Assembly: GCA_015680685.1 (NCBI GenBank)
Contig: MNCI01009196.1
Location: 252,773-316,772, forward strand
Source: Gnetum montanum
Taxonomy: Eukaryota; Streptophyta; Gnetopsida; Gnetales; Gnetaceae
Reading direction: 5' to 3'
Length of the DNA: 64,000 nt
Below, piece by piece: positions 56,319 through 64,000 of the stretch (its first letter is position 1; each line of letters starts with the position of its first letter). Below the pieces are notes generated by a model. That model saw nothing but the letters and a program-made list of their open reading frames with translations. It searched no databases and was not told the DNA's origin. A program made the translations under genes and the position numbers.

Positions 56319-57640
56319 ATGCCACGACATTTGAACTATAGGAAGAAACAACAGTTTCTTCATCAGGCCAAATGCTTCATGGAAATCAATGAACACCTTT
56401 ACATGGTATGTGCTAATGGCCTGGTTCGTTGGTGTGTACCTAATGTTGATCAACAATGCATTTTCCAAGAAACTCATGAGGGTCCTTGTGGGGGCCACTA
56501 TGCTAGGATACACATGGTCATTAAGATCCTAATGGTAGGGTATTAATGGCCAACCATCTTCATGGATTTCCACCAATTTGTCCACTCTTGTGAATGCTAT
56601 CAACGAGATGATGGGATGACTACACGAATGGAGGGACCTCAACAATAGATTCAACCACTAGAATCCTTTGACATATGGGGCATCGACTTCATGGGTCCCA
56701 TCATATCAATGTCAAATGGAAAGGCATATATAATCATTGCCATTAATTACTGCACAAAATGGGCAAAAGTAGTAGCTGTCATCAAATATACATCATCCAC
56801 TGTTGTGCGGTTTGTACAACAAAATGTTGTGAATAGGTTTGAGGTTCCATGTCCATTAATTTCTAACAACAAAACCTATTTTATAAGTGCCACTTTTTGC
56901 AAAATTATGTAATGCTTGGGGGTTGAACATAAATTCGTAACACCCTACAACCCCCAATCCAATGGTTAAGCAGAAGTTACCAATAGGAAGATTACAGATA
57001 TTCTAATGAGAACTATTAGCAAATATAGGAGAGACTAGGGTACAAAATTAAATGATGCCCTCTGGGCATACCACTCAACATGAAAACTTCCTATATGCTA
57101 ATCTCCCTATTAGCTGGTGTATGAAAAATTACCATCTCTACCTATCCAATCCTAGCTCCATACACTTTCAACAGCCTGTGACTTGGACCTTGACCTTAGC
57201 CTAGCACAAAAAGAAAGATTAATCAACTTGAATGTACATGAAAAAATTGATTGGTAGCCCTATCCTTAAATGAAGTGCACAAGACATTTAACAAAATGTG
57301 TCATGACCTTAGAATATGGAAAGAGAAATTTCAACTGGGAGATAAGGTTCTCTACTAGAACCCCACACACACAGCTCGACAAACTAAGTTCCAAATGTTG
57401 TGAGAAGGATCTTACATCATTTATGAAACCTTTCCTTCTTGGGGCCATGTTGATACAAACCTAAGAGCTTAAACAAAAAGTAGTTGGTCAACATCCAAAA
57501 GGTAAAGCCTTTCCACAACCCAAGCAAGTTAGTGCAACAAATACATCAATGGATGGACAACCATGCTCAATTTTTTGGATCTCCTCCTTCAAACTCAATT
57601 GTGGGAGAGATGGACATCCATGCTAATCACATACATGGCT
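56319..57640 (+). pseudogene. Athila-like integrase of E
   Basis: Zinc finger T-H-E-G-P-C-G-G-H-Y (56480) and H-S-C-E-C-Y (56585): H, H, C, C all kept. First catalytic Asp at 56685 (G-I-D-F-M-G-P), second position Asn at 56865 (I-S-N-N-K-T-Y-F, 59 residues later), Glu kept near 56977 (A-E-V-T-N-R). C-terminal K-F-Q-M-L and the tail G-E-M-D-I-H-A-N-H-I-H (57607-57640). Stops at 56545, 56911, 56968 and later. Confidence 0.82.
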
Positions 57641-59139
57641 CCTTAGTTTTTCTATTTTTTGTTTGACACATTTTTATTTTTATGAAAATTATTTATTTTA
57701 TACCTTTTTGATTGTAAAGCTTTTTTCTATTTTACACCATTTTTTGTTTTACACTATCATTATTACATTTAAATTTTTCTTAAATATTTTACACTTTCAT
57801 ATATATTTTACTTTATTTTAGTGTGATTTTCTAATTTCTATTAATAAACGTGCTTTGTGCTAAAAAGACACAATGGTGTTGTAGTTGTTGCTAATGGTGG
57901 TTTGCACTTAATGTTTTTATTTGTTAATGTCTAGTTTCATTTTTTGAATTTTTGTACCAATGGCTAAGACATGGTTTATTTTTCATGGAAAAGGTAGTGA
58001 GTCCACGAAATTCACCCATCCAAAAAAAATCTATGGTTTTCCTCATTTTTGGGAATATGAGGTCCCTTTCATTAAATAAGCTTTTAATAAATTTATGACC
58101 TTGGTGGTTTCTAGAATTAGGAAGGATTCAAAGGTTTGCACACAATGTGACTTCAAGGGATCTTCTAGTTACTTGGATGCATGAGTGTTTTCATGAATTT
58201 CTTACCGTTCCATGTCGGCCAATAACAAAAAGTTGAATAAGTCTTTGCATGGTATGGTTCCCATCCAAAAATTCCAAAAACAAAAAATAAAATTAAAAAA
58301 AATATGGTGAGAATTGAAAGCACACCCTTAAACAAATAAACAGATTACAAGCACTAGTTATAAGACTAGAAAGACATGTTACCCATGCCTAAAGGTCCTT
58401 TGTAACTAAGGCCCTATCTCACTTCCTACTTCTCTTTTCTTCTCTTTAAGAAATGATGGTTGGTCTGAGGAAGCACTCTTATGTCTCAAGGGCATGGATT
58501 AGTCTTGGAGTGGTGATGCGAAGTTATTGAAAGTATCTAGTTTTGGTTTGGACTAAGGATGGATCTTCTTAGGTCATTTAATCACAAATCCACAAGGAAC
58601 TTCTTATGACCTCAATTTGAAACTCCACTCCACCTTCTCCATCATCCATCCATGCTACCCATAACTCACCTTTCTGCCAATGTCCATGTTCTTGTTCAAT
58701 GTCTCTATCTGACGTACTTGAATTCCTTGGTAGAATTTTTCGAGATTTGGTCCTTAACTTTCATAAACCATTAATCACCTATGGGGCCCATGGACTCCTT
58801 AGGTTAAGTTTATGCAAGGGCAAATAGGGCATGTTCCTGCTATGGGGAGGATCCACTTGCATATCTTTTGGTTGGGTTCATTAAGCACCTTATTCTTAGG
58901 CATTATTACAATTAAAATCTTTCATGCATCCATCTTCTACATCTGGTCATGTGCTCCTTTAAGTATTTTCTTCAATTCACACATTCTTCATCAAATTTTT
59001 AAATCTTTTAGCTTTTCAAGATCCTCTTCAATGATTTCATCATATTCTTGGCTTTTCTGGGACTCCATGGACCCCAAATTCATTCAAAAATTCCTTGTAT
59101 TTTTTGAAATATTCAAGTTTGAAAATTTCATTTATGGAC
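57641..59139 (+). other. Post-integrase spacer of E
   Basis: An AT-rich stretch (57660-57850), then a semi-open stretch from the ATG at 57961 (M-A-K-T-W-F-I-F-H-G) that breaks after about 40 codons, then the block with aaagacatgttacccatgcc (58370), shared with A1, D and F. No gene called. Confidence 0.55.
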
Positions 59140-59390
59140 CCCGTACATGGGACCCCGTCGATAGAGCCCATGCATATACATGACCTTGTATATGTGGCCC
59201 CATCAATGTAGCACAAAAAATCCTATATATATGCACAACCTCTTTAGAATTTTTCACATTTGCTCTCAAATGCCCAAGGAGTTTTTATAGTTTTCAGAGT
59301 CTAGAACCTTCCAAAGCCCATAACTTTCTAAACGTTTATCCGAATCACTCTGTTCTTTAACCTTGTAACTCCTAGAGGTAAGCTCTTAGT
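59140..59390 (+). promoter_or_regulatory. Internal LTR-like promoter module of E
   Basis: gtcgatagagcccatg and ggccccatcaatg repeats, TATA tatatatat (59224-59232), then AGAG|GTAAGC with GT at 59378, 154 nt later. Next comes the third ORF; a splice acceptor candidate is tgactatag just before the ATG at about 59662. Confidence 0.6.
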
Positions 59391-59660
59391 TGTGGGTTCC
59401 ACAAACATGTCATTTTTGACAAAAAAAATTTCAACATTTTTCTAACTCCCACAAAGGTTTAACTAAGGAATCAACATTAAAACACCAAATTACAAGAGTT
59501 AAACCCTTCCAAAGAGCTTCGGTGATACTTACAATAAAAAAACTACTAAAATAATGAATCTACCATGGTCCAGCCATAGCCAGGTATAACTAATTAACAA
59601 GATAAGGTATCCAAATATTTTCAGTTGCACATTATGTTTACTGATCCATAGATATGTTGT
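59391..59660 (+). other. Putative intron/leader between donor and third ORF of E
   Basis: Conserved in D (46740-46480) and F (11340-11080) with the words ttaaacc...tccaa and ataactaattaacaagataagg. Resembles the internal side of an LTR rather than coding sequence. Confidence 0.4.
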
Positions 59661-62472
59661 GACTATAGATGAAACCAAAAGACAAATACACACAGAGGAA
59701 GGATGATCATCTCAACTAAGGAAAAAATGACCAAGAATTAGAAGGGGTCAAGAATAGGCCCAAGAAGAACCAATCACAATCCATGTTATGGGACCTGTTA
59801 GGGAAGAGGTTGAAGTGGACTCTATTCATCAAATTCTAGAATAGGTGGCTACAACAAAGCATTCCCATAGGGATGAGGCACCGACTCAATAAGTGAATCT
59901 TTAAGTAACCTTGATAGAAGCCTACCTAAACCAAATCAAATCAATGAAGGTTTAAAAGACAATGCTCCAAGAGTTGAACTTCAGTTCATTTCTTGGAACA
60001 AGCACCTAAAGAGGTATAGGACCAACTGAAGACCTCTCCTATGTGGCCAATTATCACTTCCAAGGTAGAGTGGTACATGGGAGAGACATTCCTATTTTGA
60101 AGCAATAGGTAGGCAAGTTCAACAATCAAGATCAAGGACATTTTAGTATTCTACTCAGTGCAAGCCATTGCAAAGGTACTTGGGTTGCCTGAAATTGGAA
60201 AAAATATTGTTCAGATCTCAGCATCAAAAAGGAATGGGTTCAGCGATGCTATGGTGTCAACCATAAGGAGTACAGCATGCTCACACCAATAGAAAGAATC
60301 CATTACAAGATTACAACCTTTAACCTAAATCCCATGGTGAGGCCTAGCAAGACCACTACCTTTTCTACCTGTAAATGTGCCACTCTAAGTGGAAGATTCC
60401 TGGTCAACCTTCCATAACTAATCTATTTAGAGATAGAGAAGTAGTTTAAGGAGAATGAATATGGATCATGCCTCATCAAAAAGCTATGTCAAAAGAAAGA
60501 AATATCCCACTACACTAATAATGTTGTCCAACGTGCTTCAATCACTAATTGGGTGAAGATGATGAAGGATAAAACTCCTGTAACAACAATCCAAGAAGAG
60601 GAGCAACAACCACCACCTCCACCTACCACGTAGAAAATAGTTTCAAACATCGCTATAACATCCTAATGATTACGTGAGTACCAAGAATAGCTCTTGAGTA
60701 AGTAAGAGCAACAGGCAAGCATGAGTAGTGGAGATCCATCTGTGTATTGGTCTATAATGAGTCACCTAAATGAGATGGCCCAAATAATTAGCCTAATAGA
60801 GGGAAGTGGATCCATTTTCTCTACCCAAAAAATGTAGTTGTTAGTGAGGTTGAATTCTGATGCTAAAGAGGTAACGGTGTCTCTCTCAAAATAGTAGTAA
60901 CTCCTAGAGATTTCTGGGAATACTGCAACCTTTTTAGTGTGCTTGGAGGAGGATAAGAAACAACAGTATTAGTGATGCAGCAGTAAGGGCAAGAAACAAT
61001 AGCAAAGATGATTGTTGAAAGAATTGTCAAAATACTCAATGCACCTATGACATTTGTACAAGACATCACTACACTTAAAGATGTGTAGACATCTGCAAGG
61101 ATCATGAGTAACAAACTAAGTGCAACTCAACATGAACAACTACTAGATCGATTAGTAGGAAATAGGTAACCACTTCCAGATGTCTTTGATCTTCTGGATA
61201 GTATAACTATAACCCATTCAAAGCTGCTAGAGGCAAAGAGCAAGAATATTATTTTGGAAGGACAACTCAAAATAGCCAAGGAGCTAAATGAATTCTTGGC
61301 TACAGCAGTTGCTGAACTAAGAGCCCAAATTGCTGACCCTACCTTTCTCAACCCAGCACTGACAAGAGATGAAGCTCTTGAACAACTTTGCACCAAGTTG
61401 AAAGGGGTTGAGGGTGCAATGAAGATGACAATGTTCTATTAATCCTTCGTAGAGAACATGTAGCATAAAATTTAGAAGGCCTTGGATCTAACCTACCAGG
61501 AGAATGTGCAGTTGACCATAAAAACTCATCACCTGTAAAATGTTGATGCATATAAAAAACAATTGACTAATTGTATTCATTAACAATAATAGCAACTAGG
61601 TAGAGCAAATGCAAAGTTAATGAGATTGGCAGCTGAGAACAAAAACCTCTCCATGAAGGAGGTTCATGCTTTTCACCAAAAGACAATAATAGAAGTAGCT
61701 ACCTAAAAATCAGTGGCTCTAAAATTTGAGAGAGTCAAAAATCATTACAAGGATTAGGTTGGCCTACTAAAGGAAATAAATGAGAAACAAATTCAAATGG
61801 CAAAGGCAAGGGTGAACGAGATCCTCTAGCAACTCCAACAAGGATGCAAATTATGGCAGCCCATCATTGAGGGGATTAATTAATATAATAAAGCAACAAT
61901 TCACATGAAGGAGTTGTAAATAGAGGAGATGATCGAATATACAGAGCTTGCCAACCTCCGATACACAAACCTGGCTATGTTTACTACTGGACAACCATGG
62001 TTAGAATTGGAGAAGCAATTGGCCAGCTCATACTTGTTGTACGAGCCTAAGTTCAAGCACCATAAGGACATCAAGCAAAAGCTTGCAATGGCAAACACTA
62101 AACTCAAGGTTCTCAAGGGCAAATACACTGATTAGAGATCTACTATCAAGATCTTGGCCAAAAGAATAAATGACTACCAAGAGTTGAAAAATGTAATGAA
62201 GGCATTCGATGTCAAACACAAACAATTCACTACTTGGGTCATCAACATCAAGGAGTTGTTTCCATAATGCCCTATCCATGGGATGTCCCCATTCTAGCCC
62301 ACATTAGTGATGTCACGTGGAGTATGAATGACACTCAGAGCAAGGAGGAAAAGATGAAGGCATTACTAGATTTCTTTCACCTATCACCAGAGGTAGCAAC
62401 CATAGTAGGACACCCATATCCTCCTCAGCCACCACATGCGCTCGAAGCTGGCAAAGGGCCTTCAGAGCCTTA
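59661..62472 (+). pseudogene. Third ORF of E (post-integrase protein)
   Basis: M-K-P-K-D-K-Y-T start (59662), then L-E-G-V-K. Core 60040-60450: E-W-Y-M-G-E-T-F, I-K-I-K-D-I-L-V-F-Y, V-L-G-L-P-E and I-Y-L-E-I-E-like residues. A Pro-rich hinge (60610) is followed by a long coiled-coil (61170-62140; open islands 61254-61442 and 61929-62135 rich in Lys, Glu, Leu) and the C-terminal frame 62234-62473 (P-Y-P-W-D-V-P-I, P-P-Q-P-P). The three copies agree in layout, so this was a real protein of roughly 900 residues, length being an estimate. Stops throughout. Confidence 0.72.
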
Positions 62473-62735
62473 GGAACCTCTACCGCCTAAGGCTATTTAA
62501 TCTTCTCAACCACCTTCACGGAATTAGAGGATGTGCTATTCAATTTGATTAGCCATGTCATGGTGTTCAATTTTGTATCATGAACACCACAAATTTTGTA
62601 ATGATGTCAATTTATACACTTGGACACTTGATTTTGTTGTGTCAGTTTGTTACGTCAAGAGTCAGTCAATAATCCCATACCTTTCCAATTTTCTAAAGGA
62701 ACTCGAGGACAAGTTTTCATTTAGTCGTGGGGGTA
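62473..62735 (+). other. 3' spacer and polypurine tract of E
   Basis: No gene in 62473-62715. The tract gtcgtgggggta (62724-62735) abuts the LTR start TGATGAAGTG. Confidence 0.8.
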
Positions 62736-63659
62736 TGATGAAGTGTCAAAGAGTCATGTTGACAAGCCCCCATTGATGTGGCCTCATTGATGACCCCCTG
62801 TCAACATGGCCCTGTCTACATGGTGTTGCCTCATTAACAAGGCCATGTTGAAGTAGTGTTTGCTACATTTACAAGGCCCTATCGATGCAACTCAACACTA
62901 AAGTCTATAAATACATGCTCACCCACCATGTTTATGGCATGTCTTATCATTGTTGTAGTGGAGCTCTTGAAATTTTATCATTTAAGAGTTAGAACATTTT
63001 TCTAAGTGCCCACAGTAGGAATCAGAAAGTGTATGGATATTTATTCAACAACTGATGTACCTAAGCACAGTAGTATGAACAACAATAAAGATGAGCCTTT
63101 TAATAAACCTTGCAACACTTGGACATAGATTCATAATTTATTTTATGCATTTAATGTTTTATGAAAATTCCTTTAATGCTTTAAGTAATTAAATAATCAA
63201 TTGGACTAAACTACGCTAGATTAAGCACAAAAGTACAACCACTTCGAGCATACACTTGGAACTTAGTAATCCCAGTAACACTTAACATTTGGTAACTCAG
63301 TAGCACTAAATGTGTTCAGGATGTGTATAGCAAGTGGGAACAAATGATTATGTTAAGATTAGTTAGGTATAGTTAGTTAGATTAAATTAGCAATCGAATT
63401 ACTTCATTTCTTCCATCCATTATTTTAAGCATCCAAAACATAAAACATAAAAAATAATAAAAATCATATGCCTCGATTAGACTTAACCATACCTTTGCAT
63501 GTCACAAGTGTTATTGGGAAGACAACAAATGACTGTTAGGGAAATTTCACTTCCTAGAGACTAGAGTACCGGAAGACATAGAGTTCAAAAAATTCAATCA
63601 GATCACTCGTGAATGCTTAGTAATTCCTATGGTTGAGCATAGGTACTCACCACTCATCA
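62736..63659 (+). repeat. 3' LTR of E
   Basis: 924 bp, TGATGAAGTGTC to CCACTCATCA; pairs with 50428-51369. D's RT sequence resumes at 63660. Confidence 0.93.
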
Positions 63660-64000
63660 TCGGTGGTAGCCAGTGTGTCTAAGGAATGATTGAACATATT
63701 TAATGATTTTCTATTAATTATTTATTCCTTGAATGACCCTTATCTTTTTAGGGTCCACCTCAATCCCCACTTGAAAAATTCTATGCCCTAGTACAATGAT
63801 CTCCTAGACCATATGATGGCTCTTCTGTCAATTGATCTGCAAATTCATCTCCACACACCTTTTAAGCACTTGCTCAAGGAAATCTAAGGCTTACTCAAAT
63901 GTGGTGTCATAGGTGGAGAATTCATCCATGAAAACTTCCATCCCACAACCAATCTGTTGCTAAAAAATGCTCAAGACTAAGCGTTGGAATGTTGCAGGAG
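63660..64000 (-). pseudogene. Athila-like reverse transcriptase of D
   Basis: Minus strand from the window end: P-A-T-F-Q-R-L, then F-M-D-E at 63938-63927, where the second Asp of the YxDD box is Glu, then A-L-D-F-L-E-Q-V-L-K-R-C-V-E, G-I-E-V-D-P-K-K-I and R-H-T-G-Y-H at 63660, where E is inserted. The rest of D's pol, gag and 5' LTR should lie to the right of the window. Confidence 0.82.

Larger units (their letters stand above)
50428..63659 (+). mobile_element. E: near-complete Athila-like element, 13.2 kb
   Basis: 5' LTR 50428-51369, PBS, leader, gag, protease, RT, RNase H, integrase, promoter module, third ORF, PPT and 3' LTR 62736-63659. It is inserted opposite to D in the codons around Y-H/Y-R of D's RT, and D's frame rejoins across it. 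Flanking pentamers, read on D's strand, are accga and actag, so no intact TSD remains, though the differences are all transitions. LTRs are about 85% identical by eye, so the insertion is old. Confidence 0.92.

Noticed and set aside
57961-58440. Possible extra gene after integrase in E
   Set aside because: Opens with about 40 codons only, stops follow, and the D counterpart has no intact frame.
1-64000. Host genes, tRNA or rRNA genes
   Set aside because: I looked for conserved non-transposon proteins and tRNA-like cloverleaves on both strands and found none; the only tRNA-related sequences are primer-binding sites.

Overview
The window reads as intergenic DNA from a seed plant with a large, repeat-rich nuclear genome. 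I found no host protein gene, tRNA or rRNA. Nearly every base can be assigned to LTR retrotransposons of the Ty3/gypsy superfamily, mostly old, nested in each other and full of in-frame stops. The species cannot be named from this. A gymnosperm-like or similarly bloated genome is only an inference from the density and age of the insertions.

Layout, left to right. (1) 1-6561 (+): the 3' part of a Tat-lineage element ('Tat1') with an undamaged pol frame (RT, degenerate RNH, second RNH, IN), a 14 x 38-bp tandem array, a PPT and a 3' LTR (5274-6561). It sits inside (2) a decayed chromovirus-like gypsy fragment, 6562-8285 (+). (3) 8286-16850 (-): 'F', an Athila-like element with a tRNA-Asp PBS, gag, protease and a third ORF, but with RT-RNH-IN cleanly missing. 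(4) 17106-42626 (+): 'A1', an Athila-like element split by a solo LTR (20759-21644, TSD caaac) and by element 'B' (23393-40875, minus, TSD ctttt). B is a non-autonomous element with 2.8-kb LTRs, and its 3' LTR is in turn split by 'C' (23512-32416, minus, Tat-lineage, TSD gtttt/gtgtt). (5) 42627-50427 and 63660-64000 (-): 'D', an Athila-like element split by (6) 'E' (50428-63659, +), the most complete member: 5' LTR, PBS, gag, PR, RT, RNH, IN, third ORF, PPT and 3' LTR.

The Athila-like family (A1, D, E, F and the solo LTR's relatives) is the most interesting part. Downstream of the integrase all four elements keep a module that resembles the LTR promoter: U3-like catcgatg repeats and a TATA box, followed about 110-155 bp later by a conserved splice-donor-like sequence AGAG|GTAAGC. 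In D, E and F it precedes a third ORF with a conserved core and a coiled-coil tail. This looks like an internal, LTR-derived promoter with a spliced leader for the third ORF. In addition, the second catalytic aspartate of integrase is Asn in all three copies where it can be read (A1, D, E).

Three single-N gaps (23478, 32224, 46062) mark assembly joins. Two are flanked by exact 45- and 49-bp duplicates and one hides about 300 bp of an LTR.
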